The position numbers and the translations under genes are program-made. The notes under the pieces were generated by a model. The model saw nothing but the letters and a program-made list of their open reading frames with translations. It made no database searches and was not told the DNA's origin. From Bradyrhizobium sp. AZCC 2262 (lineage in GTDB: Bacteria; Pseudomonadota; Alphaproteobacteria; Rhizobiales; Xanthobacteraceae), in contig NZ_JAZHRT010000001.1 of NCBI RefSeq assembly GCF_036924535.1, positions 7,812,001 to 7,876,000 of the forward strand: 64,000 nucleotides of DNA. The letters run 5' to 3'. Below, in pieces: positions 43,748 through 54,162 of this stretch; the stretch's first letter is position 1; every line of letters begins with the position of its first letter.

Positions 43748-44278
43748 ATGACCGCCGCTGAAATCCGGCCCGCCACCGCGGCCGACCTTCCCGCCATCAC
43801 TGAAATCTACGAACATGCCGTGCGCTACGGCACCGCGACATTCGAGCTTGTCCCGCCTGATCTGGCCGAGATGACCCGGCGGTTCAAAGTTTTGATGGAC
43901 GGCGGCTTCCCTTATTTGGCGGCGTCGGTCGAAGGCGATGTGATCGGCTATGCCTATGCTGGCCCTTATCGGCCGCGGCCTGCCTATCGTTTCACGGTGG
44001 AGAACTCGGTCTATCTAAAGCCCTCGACCCACCGCCGCGGCATCGGCCTGCAGCTGATGCAGCGGCTGATCCCGGACTGCGAGGCGCGCGGCTTCCGGCA
44101 GATGATCGCCGTGATCGGCGATTCCGCGAATGCCGGCTCGATCGGCCTTCATACCAAATGCGGTTTCCAGATGATCGGGACGCACGCCAATGTGGGCCTC
44201 AAGTTCGGCCGTTGGCTCGACACCGTGATGATGCAGCTCGCGCTCGGTGAAGGCGGCACGACCGTGCCGAAGGATTGA
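43748..44278 (+). CDS. PAT-type GNAT N-acetyltransferase
   Basis: A 176-residue acetyltransferase of the phosphinothricin N-acetyltransferase/YncA type. Conserved parts are IRPATAADLPAITEIYEHAV at the N-terminus, GYAYAGPYRPRPAYRFTVE, the acetyl-CoA loop KPSTHRRGIGLQLM, and GLHTKCGFQMIGTHANVGLK with LDTVMMQ near the end. Such enzymes acetylate amino-acid analogues such as methionine sulfone or phosphinothricin; the natural substrate here is unknown. It is followed by a converging DUF2794 gene. Confidence 0.9.
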   Translation: MTAAEIRPATAADLPAITEIYEHAVRYGTATFELVPPDLAEMTRRFKVLMDGGFPYLAASVEGDVIGYAYAGPYRPRPAYRFTVENSVYLKPSTHRRGIGLQLMQRLIPDCEARGFRQMIAVIGDSANAGSIGLHTKCGFQMIGTHANVGLKFGRWLDTVMMQLALGEGGTTVPKD

Positions 44279-44292
44279 GAAGACGCAGCCCG

Positions 44293-44664
44293 CTACACCA
44301 GCGACAGCTTGCGATCGATCACCAGCAGCACGCGTTCGAGTTCGTGGCCGCGGCGCAGGATCAGTCCGGTCGCCGAGATCACGCTGTACATGCCCTGCTT
44401 GCGCGCAAGGCGCGGATCTTTCTCGATACGGTAGATCGGAACCTCGGAGGCGCGGCGAAACACCGAAAACACCGCGCGGTCTTTCAGAAAGTCGATGGCG
44501 TAGTCGCGCCACTCGCCATCGGCGACCATGCGCCCATACAGATTGAGGATACGGTTGAGTTCGAGACGATTGAACGTGACACGATTTGGCGGCGGGACTG
44601 CAGTGGCAGCGCGTGCCACTGCACGGTTCTCGCTTGGATCGGTGTCCTCCGATATCGTGCTCAT
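44293..44664 (-). CDS. DUF2794 protein
   Basis: A 123-residue soluble protein of an alphaproteobacterial family of unknown function. Recognisable text is VTFNRLELNRILNLYGRMVADGE and WRDYAIDFLKDRAVFSVFRR in the core, with YRIEKDPRLARKQGMYSV after it. The N-terminal 25 residues are variable and probably disordered. It converges on the PAT-type gene with 14 bases between stops; a palindromic element begins 22 bases upstream of its start. Confidence 0.88.
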   Translation of the reverse strand: MSTISEDTDPSENRAVARAATAVPPPNRVTFNRLELNRILNLYGRMVADGEWRDYAIDFLKDRAVFSVFRRASEVPIYRIEKDPRLARKQGMYSVISATGLILRRGHELERVLLVIDRKLSLV

Positions 44665-44686
44665 GGAGCGCCTCCTGTCATCTCAG

Positions 44687-44733
44687 GCATGCTCTCGTTC
44701 CGAAAACCGGTCCCCACTTTTCGGGAGCACGCC
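44687..44733. repeat. Dispersed palindrome, GCATGCTC...GAGCACGC type
   Basis: GCATGCTC and TTCCGAAAA on the left pair with TTTTCGGGAGCACGC on the right around CCGGTCCCCAC. I recall this word set as one of the commonest intergenic repeats in Bradyrhizobium and relatives. Confidence 0.65.
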
Positions 44734-44911
44734 GAGGTTTACATGATTGCGCTAACTGCAGGACGCCGCAAGGGGGGTGCAAATGCAAGGGAACCGCGCC
44801 GGACGACCCGGTTTCACGGGAAAATCGATTCACGGGATCGTTAGCGGAATCTTATTGCTGCCCCACTTCCGCCAACCGCCCGCCCCGCTGGGTTGCGACA
44901 AGGTAATCCTG

Positions 44912-45033
44912 CGTTGGCCCGGTCCTTTCGGTTCCGGATTCCTCAGCCCCCAGCCCCCCGGGGCCGTCGGGATCGGGCCTGTTCGCAGAGGGAGTTAATC
45001 CCGATACTGGGCCAACGAAAGTTGGTCCTTTTT
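44912..45033 (+). ncRNA. Candidate structured small RNA with terminator
   Basis: A 9-base perfect long-range stem CGTTGGCCC (44912-44920) / GGGCCAACG (45009-45017) closes a region with an inner hairpin TCGGGAT (44967-44973) / ATCCCGA (44998-45004). The right arm can instead pair with GTTGGTCC (45021-45028) to form a terminator hairpin with loop GAAA followed by TTTTT. No gene follows on this strand, so a free-standing small RNA is more likely than an attenuator. No promoter was identified; it matches no RNA family I can name. Confidence 0.3.
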
Positions 45034-45035
45034 CG

Positions 45036-45069
45036 TTTGGGGAGGCGGCTTCATTTTGGGGAGGCGGCT
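45036..45069. repeat. 15-base tandem direct repeat
   Basis: TTTGGGGAGGCGGCT occurs at 45036-45050 and again at 45055-45069, separated by TCAT (period 19). It lies just after the candidate RNA terminator. Confidence 0.85.
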
Positions 45070-45181
45070 CCAACGACAAACGACATCAACTGCCGTTCCA
45101 GGCCGCGTGAAAGCGAGCACTGACGTGCCCCTTCAGAGAAACATAACTGGCTAATCAGCGCAGCGCGGGGAAGACAGTCGC

Positions 45182-45216
45182 GCAGCCCGGATGAAGCGAC
45201 GCGAAATCCGGGCTAC
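45182..45216. repeat. Intergenic inverted repeat, type C partial copy
   Basis: CAGCCCGGATGAAGCG followed by GCGAAATCCGGGCT; related to the left arm of the element at 37768-37855. It lies just after the DUF1223 gene stop. Confidence 0.65.
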
Positions 45217-45233
45217 ACAAGCGCCAGTGCCAA

Positions 45234-45995
45234 TTATCGCAGCGCGGTGATGGCTGCGCCCAGCATCGCGCCCGGATTGTCGCGGTTACCGTCCTGGACA
45301 TAGACGACCGCGGCATCGACGCCGTCGCGGGAAATATTTTCCAGCGGAACGGTCCAGTTTCCCGAACTGCCGTTCCAGTCGCCGACCTTCACGAGATTAC
45401 GCACCACGTTGTAATACGTGATCTGCTGGCCGCGATTTTCGCCGCGTCCGATCGAAATCGGTACCGCCTTGGAGACCGAACAGATCCAGATCTCGCCGCG
45501 CGACGTCGTCGGCACTTTGCTCGCCTCTACCGAAACGTTGAGCAGTTTGCCCGACAGCGTCATCGTCACCGGCACCGACATCACGCCCTCGGCCTTGCCG
45601 GTGTTCCTGATGGCACCTTCGATAGCGGCACGGTCGCTGCCGATCACTTGCGCCGAGCCGTTGACGATCATCTGCGGCGTGTAGAGGTTGCGGTCGCCGC
45701 GGGCGTGCGAATAGGCTTTCTGACGCGCGCTGAAACGCGAATCCGCCAGCGTGTCCTTCCAGCCAAGATAGTCCCAGTAGTCGATCGGCATGCTCAGCGC
45801 GATCACGTTCGGATCCTTGGCGAGTTCGCCGACAATCTTGTCGGCCGGCGGACACGACGAACAGCCCTGCGAGGTGAACAGCTCGACCACGGCGCGCGGA
45901 TCGGCATGGGCCGGGCGGATCACGGCGATGATGGCGCAGACGCTGAGCGCGCCGGACCACCGCGATATGCCGTTGTAGCCCATCATCGCAGCCAT
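45234..45995 (-). CDS. DUF1223 thioredoxin-like periplasmic protein
   Basis: A 253-residue exported protein. A signal peptide (about 1-31, ending PAHADP) is followed by a thioredoxin-like fold starting AVVELFTSQGCSSCPPAD, which carries a CxxC pair, then IDYWDYLGWKDTLADSRF, YTPQMIVNGSAQVIG and a C-terminal beta region. This is the DUF1223 family, of unknown function; a redox role is only suggested by CSSC. Start could also be three or four codons later at Met4 or Met5. Confidence 0.9.
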   Translation of the reverse strand: MAAMMGYNGISRWSGALSVCAIIAVIRPAHADPRAVVELFTSQGCSSCPPADKIVGELAKDPNVIALSMPIDYWDYLGWKDTLADSRFSARQKAYSHARGDRNLYTPQMIVNGSAQVIGSDRAAIEGAIRNTGKAEGVMSVPVTMTLSGKLLNVSVEASKVPTTSRGEIWICSVSKAVPISIGRGENRGQQITYYNVVRNLVKVGDWNGSSGNWTVPLENISRDGVDAAVVYVQDGNRDNPGAMLGAAITALR

Positions 45996-46158
45996 GGGCC
46001 GAACCGATGCTGGGGTTTTCCCTCCGTATTTTTACTGGGCATGATTTGATATCCTGAAAGCGTGCCCCAGACGCGCGAAAGCGGCCTTGTCATAGGCCGC
46101 CTCCTTCCTGGTCGCTACTCACTTCGAAGTGAGGCACTGATCACAAATCCGCGTTATG

Positions 46159-46202
46159 GCGTTTTCAAGCGAAGTAGACCCCGGTTCGAGTAAAGAAAAC
46201 GC
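46159..46202. repeat. Dispersed palindrome, GCGTTTTC...GAAAACGC type
   Basis: GCGTTTTC and GAAAACGC enclose AAGCGAAGTAGACCCCGG and TTCGAGTAAA. I recall near-identical elements as frequent in Bradyrhizobium and Rhodopseudomonas. It lies downstream of acnA. Confidence 0.65.
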
Positions 46203-46223
46203 GTTCAAAACAAAACCTGGAGC

Positions 46224-46248
46224 CCGGTTCTGATTCAATCAGAACCGG
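46224..46248 (-). terminator. Hairpin downstream of acnA
   Basis: CCGGTTCTGATT and AATCAGAACCGG form a perfect stem on a minimal loop, eight bases after the acnA stop. On the minus strand it is followed after a short GC stretch by TTTTGTTTTG, so it may end acnA transcription, though the T-run is not adjacent. Confidence 0.5.
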
Positions 46249-46255
46249 AAAAGCT

Positions 46256-48976
<2,721 letters not shown>

Positions 48977-49141
48977 GTCAGGAAATCCCAAATTCTAGTT
49001 ATACCCGGCAAGGGTATTTAAACACCATCAGCGTAAGGCTGGCCTCTTGGCTTGCAGCCGCCGATTGTGTGCTGCATCAAGTTCCGGGCTTATAGAATCT
49101 TTCTAGAAGCGCCGCCACACCGACAAGCGTGCTGCAGCAAT

Positions 49142-49178
49142 GCGGTACCCACAAATTCTGACGCGGTACCCATTAATT
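49142..49178. promoter_or_regulatory. 21-base-spaced direct repeat upstream of ccmA
   Basis: GCGGTACCCACAAATT (49142-49157) and GCGGTACCCATTAATT (49163-49178) are repeated with a period of 21 bases, two helical turns, ending 23 bases before the ccmA start. This is typical spacing for two bound protein subunits. It is also in the acnA upstream region. The regulator is unknown. Confidence 0.4.
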
Positions 49179-49201
49179 TCAGAGGGCTGTGAAAAGGCAA
49201 A

Positions 49202-49804
49202 ATGCGGCTCTCGGGGCACCACATCGACTGTATCAGAGGCGGCCGCGAAGTGTTCTCCGGCCTCGATTTCGAAGCCTCTTCCGGCGAGGTTCTCGCCGTG
49301 GTCGGCCCGAACGGCTCCGGCAAGACCTCGCTGTTGCGCCTGATCGCGGGTCTTCTGGTGCCGGCGGGCGGCTCGGTCGGCCTGGAAGGCGGCGAGGCCG
49401 AGCTGACGCTGCCGGAACAATCCCACTATCTTGGCCATCGCGATGCGCTGAAGCCGGCGCTGAGCGTGTTTGAAAACCTCTCGTTCTGGCGGGATTTTCT
49501 CGGCGGCCGGGCCGGCGATCTCAGCCCATGCCTCAAGGCCGTAGGCCTTGGCCATGCCACCCATCTGCCCGCGGCATACCTGTCGGCCGGCCAGCGGCGG
49601 CGGCTTTCGATCGCGCGCCTGCTCATGGTGCGGCGGCCGGTCTGGCTCCTGGACGAGCCGACCTCGGCGCTCGATACCGCCGGGCAGGACCTGTTCGTTG
49701 GTGTCATGCGCGAGCATTTGGCGGGCGGCGGCCTCATCATTGCGGCGACCCATACCCCGCTGGGGATCGACGCGAGGGAACTGCGCATGGGAGGCGCGGC
49801 ATGA
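49202..49804 (+). CDS. ccmA: Heme exporter ATP-binding protein CcmA
   Basis: ATPase of the CcmABCD complex, which releases heme-loaded CcmE for cytochrome c maturation. The 200-residue protein has Walker [12 protein letters not shown], signature [15 protein letters not shown], Walker [10 protein letters not shown] and switch [10 protein letters not shown]. Its stop overlaps the ccmB start (ATGA). Called cycV in Bradyrhizobium. Cytochrome c maturation here uses System I, consistent with the alphaproteobacterial assignment. Confidence 0.95.
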   Translation: MRLSGHHIDCIRGGREVFSGLDFEASSGEVLAVVGPNGSGKTSLLRLIAGLLVPAGGSVGLEGGEAELTLPEQSHYLGHRDALKPALSVFENLSFWRDFLGGRAGDLSPCLKAVGLGHATHLPAAYLSAGQRRRLSIARLLMVRRPVWLLDEPTSALDTAGQDLFVGVMREHLAGGGLIIAATHTPLGIDARELRMGGAA

Positions 49805-50469
49805 CCGCCCTCGCCGCGCTGATTCGCCGGGACGTCAAAATCGCGTTGCGCGTCGGCGGCGGCGCGCTGATCGGCGTGCTGTTTTTCCTCACGGTCACGG
49901 TGCTGATGCCGTTCGCGATCGGGCCCGACCTGGCACTGCTGGCGCGGCTCGGACCCGCCATCCTCTGGCTTGGCGCGCTGCTGGCGAGCCTGCTCACGCT
50001 CGACCGCCTGTTTACCGCCGATCACGAGGATGGCTCGCTCGACCTGATCGTGATGGGCCGGACGCCGCTGGAACTGGCCTGCGCTGCCAAAGCGCTGGCC
50101 CATTGGCTCGCCGCCGGCGTGCCGCTGATCGTGGCAACGCCCGTCCTGGGGCTGCTCCTCAATCTCGATGCCGCCGCAACCTCGGCGGTAGCGCTGACGC
50201 TGCTGGTGGGAACGCCGGCGCTGACGTTCACGGGCATGATCGGCGCGGCGCTCGCCGTGACACTCCACCGCGGCGGCCTGTTGCTGGCGGTGCTGGTGCT
50301 GCCGCTGTCGATCCCGGTGCTGATTTTCGGCGTCGCAGCATCGCAGGCCGCCATAACAGGGCCGCTGTCGTTTGGAACACCGTTTTCGATCCTGTGCGCG
50401 CTCTCGCTGGTCAGTTTTGTGATTGGACCGTTTGCCGCCGCGGCGAGCCTGCGGCACGGCCTCGACTGA
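49801..50469 (+). CDS. ccmB: Heme exporter membrane protein CcmB
   Basis: Integral membrane partner of CcmA, 222 residues with six helices. Typical text: [20 protein letters not shown] at the start, [18 protein letters not shown], and [11 protein letters not shown] followed by the last helix. Four-base overlap with ccmA. Called cycW in Bradyrhizobium. A 94-base gap, containing a tiny reading frame with a strong ribosome binding site, separates it from ccmC. Confidence 0.95.
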   Translation: MTALAALIRRDVKIALRVGGGALIGVLFFLTVTVLMPFAIGPDLALLARLGPAILWLGALLASLLTLDRLFTADHEDGSLDLIVMGRTPLELACAAKALAHWLAAGVPLIVATPVLGLLLNLDAAATSAVALTLLVGTPALTFTGMIGAALAVTLHRGGLLLAVLVLPLSIPVLIFGVAASQAAITGPLSFGTPFSILCALSLVSFVIGPFAAAASLRHGLD

Positions 50470-50507
50470 CAATGACTTTGACGCCAATCAACTCTCGCGG
50501 AGGTCAT

Positions 50508-50546
50508 ATGAAACAAACCAAGCCGCATTGCCTGCTTCACCACTGA
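50508..50546 (+). CDS. Possible 12-residue leader peptide between ccmB and ccmC
   Basis: A 13-codon frame, MKQTKPHCLLHH, preceded by CGGAGG at a good distance (about five bases to the ATG) and stopping 17 bases before ccmC. Three His and one Cys in twelve residues is unusual in a heme-handling operon. An in-frame ATG 36 bases upstream would give 24 residues. No homologue is known to me; it may simply help couple translation of ccmB to ccmC, or be chance. Confidence 0.3.
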   Translation: MKQTKPHCLLHH

Positions 50547-50563
50547 CGACTATCAGGGGTCCC

Positions 50564-51295
50564 ATGACGCTGATCGATCTCGCCAATCCCACCAAATTCC
50601 TGTCGCTGACGGCGCGCGTGCTGCCGTGGCTGGCGGGTGCGACCGCAATCCTGCTGCTGATCGGCTTCTACCAGGCGGCGATGGCGCCCGACGACTATCA
50701 GCAGGGCGCAACGGTGAAGATCATGTTCATCCATGTCCCGAACGCGTGGCTGGCGATGTTCGTGTGGGGCGTCATGAGCATTGCCGCGCTGGGCACGCTG
50801 GTCTGGCGGCATCCGCTGGCCGATGTCGCGGCCAAGGCTGCCGCCCCGATCGGCGCGGCATTCACGTTTCTCGCGCTGGTCACCGGTTCGCTGTGGGGAC
50901 GGCCGATGTGGGGCACCTATTGGGAATGGGATGCACGGCTGACCTCGGTCCTGATCCTGTTCCTGATGTATCTCGGCCTGATGGCGCTGTGGCGCGCGGT
51001 GGACGATCCCTCGCGGGCGGCGCGGGCCGCCGCTGTCCTGACGCTGGTCGGCGCACTCAACCTGCCGATCATCAAGTTTTCGGTCGACTGGTGGAACACG
51101 CTGCATCAGCCGGCCGCGGTGTTGCGGATGGGTGGGACTTCGCTCGACCGCGCGTTCCTGATTCCATTGCTCGTGATGGCGATCGGATTTTCGCTGCTTT
51201 TCGTCACCCTGCATCTGGCGGCGATGCGCAACGAGATCCTGCGCCGGCGCGTGCGCAGCTTGCAGATAATGCAAGCCAGCCAGCAGGCGACATGA
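50564..51295 (+). CDS. ccmC: Heme exporter protein CcmC
   Basis: Six-helix membrane protein of the heme-handling superfamily that loads heme onto CcmE. The 243-residue protein has the tryptophan-rich WWD motif [13 protein letters not shown] in its second periplasmic loop, and flanking histidines for heme ([21 protein letters not shown]). The ATG after the ribosome-binding GGGG sequence is used; the frame is open further upstream but that part overlaps ccmB. ccmD follows after one base. Confidence 0.96.
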   Translation: MTLIDLANPTKFLSLTARVLPWLAGATAILLLIGFYQAAMAPDDYQQGATVKIMFIHVPNAWLAMFVWGVMSIAALGTLVWRHPLADVAAKAAAPIGAAFTFLALVTGSLWGRPMWGTYWEWDARLTSVLILFLMYLGLMALWRAVDDPSRAARAAAVLTLVGALNLPIIKFSVDWWNTLHQPAAVLRMGGTSLDRAFLIPLLVMAIGFSLLFVTLHLAAMRNEILRRRVRSLQIMQASQQAT

Positions 51296-51296
51296 C

Positions 51297-51479
51297 GTGA
51301 CGTCGCTCGGTCCCTACGCTTCCTTTATCGTAACGTCCTACACGCTGGTGGCGGCGGTCGTGGTGCTTCTCATCATCTGGATCGCCATCGATTATCGCCA
51401 TCAGAAGGAGCGGCTGCGCGAACTCGAAGCCAGCGGCATCACCCGGCGCTCCGGCCGCCAGGCGACGGATATCCGATGA
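51297..51479 (+). CDS. ccmD: Heme exporter protein CcmD
   Basis: A 60-residue single-pass membrane protein starting at GTG, with one helix (about 10-30: [20 protein letters not shown]) followed by a basic cytoplasmic tail ([20 protein letters not shown]). This matches CcmD, which stabilises the CcmABC-CcmE complex. It starts one base after the ccmC stop and overlaps ccmG by four bases. Called cycX in Bradyrhizobium. Confidence 0.93.
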   Translation: MTSLGPYASFIVTSYTLVAAVVVLLIIWIAIDYRHQKERLRELEASGITRRSGRQATDIR

Positions 51480-52066
51480 GCGCGCCCGTAACATCGGACG
51501 AGCAGCCGCGCCGCCGGCGCTGGCTGGTGGCACTGCCGCTGATCGGTTTCATCGCCGTCGCCGCGCTGTTCCTGCTGCGGCTGTATGGCGGCGATCCCTC
51601 GAAAATCCCCTCCGCCCTGATCGGCCGCCCGGCGCCGCAGACCACGCTTCCGGCGCTGGAAGGCCTCGCCCGTAACGGCGTGCCGGTACCCGGGCTCGAC
51701 CCCGCCGCCTTCAAGGGCAAGGTCTCCGTCGTCAATGTCTGGGCGTCCTGGTGCGTGCCGTGCCACGACGAGGCGCCGCTGCTGACCGCTCTGGCCAGCG
51801 ACACGCGGCTGCAGATCGTCGGCATCAACTACAAGGATTCCTCCGACAACGCCCGCCGCTTCCTCGGCCGCTACGGCAATCCGTTCAGCATGGTCGGCGT
51901 CGACGGCAACGGGCGCGGCGCGATCGAGTGGGGCGTCTACGGCGTACCCGAGACGTTCGTGGTCGGTCGCGACGGCACCATCGTCTACAAGATGGTCGGG
52001 CCGGTGACACCGGACAATCTCGACAGCGTGCTTAAAGTCGCGATCGAGAAGGCGTTGAGCAAATAA
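51476..52066 (+). CDS. ccmG: Periplasmic thioredoxin CcmG/DsbE
   Basis: Membrane-anchored thiol reductant that keeps apocytochrome cysteines reduced for heme attachment. The 196-residue protein has an N-terminal anchor (about 16-34) and a thioredoxin fold with active site [13 protein letters not shown], the acidic [20 protein letters not shown] region typical of CcmG, and the cis-proline in GVPET. Four-base overlap with ccmD. Called cycY in Bradyrhizobium. Confidence 0.95.
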   Translation: MSAPVTSDEQPRRRRWLVALPLIGFIAVAALFLLRLYGGDPSKIPSALIGRPAPQTTLPALEGLARNGVPVPGLDPAAFKGKVSVVNVWASWCVPCHDEAPLLTALASDTRLQIVGINYKDSSDNARRFLGRYGNPFSMVGVDGNGRGAIEWGVYGVPETFVVGRDGTIVYKMVGPVTPDNLDSVLKVAIEKALSK

Positions 52067-52167
52067 TTTTTGGCTTTTATCTGCCGTTCATTTCCCAGCC
52101 ATGGCGCCGCCATGAATTCGCAGCTAGCTTTACGGCGTTACTTGAACCGTCCTTGGAGGGACACCCT

Positions 52168-52527
52168 ATGCGTCATTTCACGCTCGCTTCTCTTCTCGCC
52201 ACCGCGCTCACTCTCGGCCTCATGACGGCGACCCCGTCGATGGCCCAGACCGCGCAACCCGCGGCCAAATCCGACAGCAAGATGGCCCCCGCGCCGAAGG
52301 CCTCGGAATCGAAGATGGCGCCTGCGCCGAAGGCAGAACTGCTGGATATCAACTCGGCGACCGCCGATCAGCTCGACGCGCTGCCAGGTGTCGGCAAGGC
52401 GTATTCCGCCAAGATCATCGCGGGCCGGCCGTACAAGGGCAAGGATGAGCTGGTGCAGAAGAGCATCGTCCCGCAGGCGACCTACGACAAGATCAAGGAC
52501 AAGATCATCGCCAAGCAGAAGAGCTGA
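52168..52527 (+). CDS. Exported helix-hairpin-helix protein
   Basis: A 119-residue protein with a signal peptide (about 1-26), a Lys/Ala/Pro linker that contains two copies of SKMAPAPKA, and a ComEA-like helix-hairpin-helix (about 60-115: [19 protein letters not shown], then [14 protein letters not shown]). ComEA relatives bind DNA during uptake, but this lineage keeps many stand-alone copies whose role is unclear. GGAGGG lies before the ATG. It stands alone and ends in a strong terminator. Confidence 0.88.
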   Translation: MRHFTLASLLATALTLGLMTATPSMAQTAQPAAKSDSKMAPAPKASESKMAPAPKAELLDINSATADQLDALPGVGKAYSAKIIAGRPYKGKDELVQKSIVPQATYDKIKDKIIAKQKS

Positions 52528-52541
52528 TCTTCGCTGCAGAG

Positions 52542-52579
52542 AACGCATCGGCGCGACCCGCGCCGGTGCGTTTTGCTTT
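52542..52579 (+). terminator. Rho-independent terminator after the helix-hairpin-helix gene
   Basis: AACGCATCGGCGCG and CGCGCCGGTGCGTT form a 14-base stem with one mismatch around ACC, followed by TTGCTTTT. yciB converges and ends four bases later. Confidence 0.9.
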
Positions 52580-52582
52580 TGA

Positions 52583-53185
52583 TTAACCCTTGCTCACATC
52601 GCCCGCTTCCGCCTCGCTCGCCTCGAGCGTGGCGGGCTCCAGATGATAACGCTTGATCACCGGCATCTGGGAAACCGCAAAGACCATCGTCAGTGGAACC
52701 GCACCGAATGCCTTGAAGGTGACCCAGAAGTCGGTCGACTGCGTGCGCCAGATGATTTCGTTCAGGACCGCCATCCCCAGAAAGAACAACGCCCAGCGCA
52801 TGGTCAGGATGCGCCAGCCCTTCGGCGTCAGGTTGAACATCTGATTGAACAGGATCGCGATGAAGGAGCGGCCGAACAACAGGCCGCCGCCGAGGATCGC
52901 GGCGAACAGGCCGTAAATGATGGTCGGCTTGATCTTGATGAAAGTCTCGTCGTGCAGCACCAGCGTCAGCGTGCCGAACACGAGCACGATGACGGCGGTG
53001 ACGATCGCCATCATGGGCACATGCCGCACCACCACATAGGAGGCGATCATCGCGGCCACGATCGCCACCATGAAGGCGCCGGTCGCGACGAACAGGTTGA
53101 ATTTGGCGTTGGCGACGAAGAATACGATGAGCGGACCGAGTTCGGTCGCGAGCTTGAACACCGGATGCGGCTGGGTCTTGTCCAT
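52583..53185 (-). CDS. yciB: Inner-membrane septation protein (YciB/IspZ)
   Basis: A 200-residue membrane protein with five or six helices, opening [20 protein letters not shown] and containing [35 protein letters not shown] and [13 protein letters not shown], all characteristic of the intracellular septation family. It affects cell envelope growth and septation. It starts one base after the ftsY stop on the same strand, a conserved pair in Rhizobiales. The ATG at MDKTQPHP is preferred over an upstream one. Confidence 0.94.
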   Translation of the reverse strand: MDKTQPHPVFKLATELGPLIVFFVANAKFNLFVATGAFMVAIVAAMIASYVVVRHVPMMAIVTAVIVLVFGTLTLVLHDETFIKIKPTIIYGLFAAILGGGLLFGRSFIAILFNQMFNLTPKGWRILTMRWALFFLGMAVLNEIIWRTQSTDFWVTFKAFGAVPLTMVFAVSQMPVIKRYHLEPATLEASEAEAGDVSKG

Positions 53186-53186
53186 A

Positions 53187-54134
53187 TTAGCTTTCGATTC
53201 CTGCAATCGCGTTGGCAAAATCCCGCGCGGTGAACGGCGCGAGATCGTCGACGCCTTCGCCGACGCCGATGAAGTGCACCGGCAGTTTGAATTTCTCCGC
53301 CAGCGCCACCAGAATGCCGCCGCGCGCGGTGCCGTCGAGCTTCGTCATCACGAGGCCGGTGACGCCAGCGGTACGATGAAACGCCTCGACCTGCGACAGC
53401 GCATTTTGTCCTACCGTGGCATCGAGCACCAGCAGCACCGCATGCGGGGCTGACGCATCGACCTTCTTGATGACGCGAACGACCTTTTCGAGCTCGTTCA
53501 TCAGTTCGGCCTTGTTCTGCAGCCGCCCGGCCGTATCGACCAGCAGCACGTCGATATTCTGTTCCTTCGCCGCGGTCAGCGCATTGAAGGCGAGGCTTGC
53601 CGAATCCGAGCCCTGCGCGCCCGCAATGACCGGCGACCTGGTGCGCTCGCCCCAGATCTTGAGCTGCTCGATCGCCGCGGCACGAAACGTATCGCCGGCC
53701 GCCAGCATGACCTTGCGGCCCTCGGCGCTGAGCTTTGCGGCGAGCTTGCCGATGGTGGTGGTCTTGCCGGAACCGTTGACGCCGACCACGAGGATGACGA
53801 ACGGCTTTTGCGCCGCGTCGATCTCCAGCGGCTTCGCCACCGGCGCCAGCACCTTCTCGACTTCGGTCGCAACGACCGTCTTCACCTCATCGGCCGAAAT
53901 CGCCTTGTCGTAACGGCCGGCGCCGACGGCGTCCGCGATCCGCACCGCCACGGCGGTGCCGAGATCGGCCCGCAGCAGCACATCCTCGATATCGTCGAGC
54001 ATGGCGCGGTCGAGCTTGCGCTTGGTGACGAGGTCGGCAACGGCGGACCCAAGCGAACTCGAGGTCCGCTTCAGGCCACTCGAAAGCCGCCGCCACCAGC
54101 TCAATTTGGGGGTTCCGGGAGTGGTATCGCTCAT
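53187..54134 (-). CDS. ftsY: Signal recognition particle receptor FtsY
   Basis: GTPase that docks SRP-ribosome complexes at the membrane; its partner Ffh is encoded near the end of the window. The 315-residue protein has the N domain (about 15-95) and G domain with [10 protein letters not shown] (G1), [14 protein letters not shown] (G3) and [11 protein letters not shown] (G4), ending [17 protein letters not shown]. The acidic A domain of enterobacterial FtsY is absent, as is usual outside that group. The rluA-type gene diverges from 29 bases upstream. Confidence 0.96.
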   Translation of the reverse strand: MSDTTPGTPKLSWWRRLSSGLKRTSSSLGSAVADLVTKRKLDRAMLDDIEDVLLRADLGTAVAVRIADAVGAGRYDKAISADEVKTVVATEVEKVLAPVAKPLEIDAAQKPFVILVVGVNGSGKTTTIGKLAAKLSAEGRKVMLAAGDTFRAAAIEQLKIWGERTRSPVIAGAQGSDSASLAFNALTAAKEQNIDVLLVDTAGRLQNKAELMNELEKVVRVIKKVDASAPHAVLLVLDATVGQNALSQVEAFHRTAGVTGLVMTKLDGTARGGILVALAEKFKLPVHFIGVGEGVDDLAPFTARDFANAIAGIES

Positions 54135-54162
54135 GTCGGGGACGTGTTAGCGGTTTCGCGCC

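Larger units (their letters stand above)
44665..45233. other. 569-base gap between DUF2794 and DUF1223 genes
   Basis: No convincing reading frame. It holds, in order, a dispersed palindrome (44687-44733), a candidate structured RNA ending in a terminator (44912-45033), two copies of a 15-base direct repeat (45036-45069) and a partial type C repeat (45182-45216). Composition alternates between GC-only and AT-rich stretches. Confidence 0.6.
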
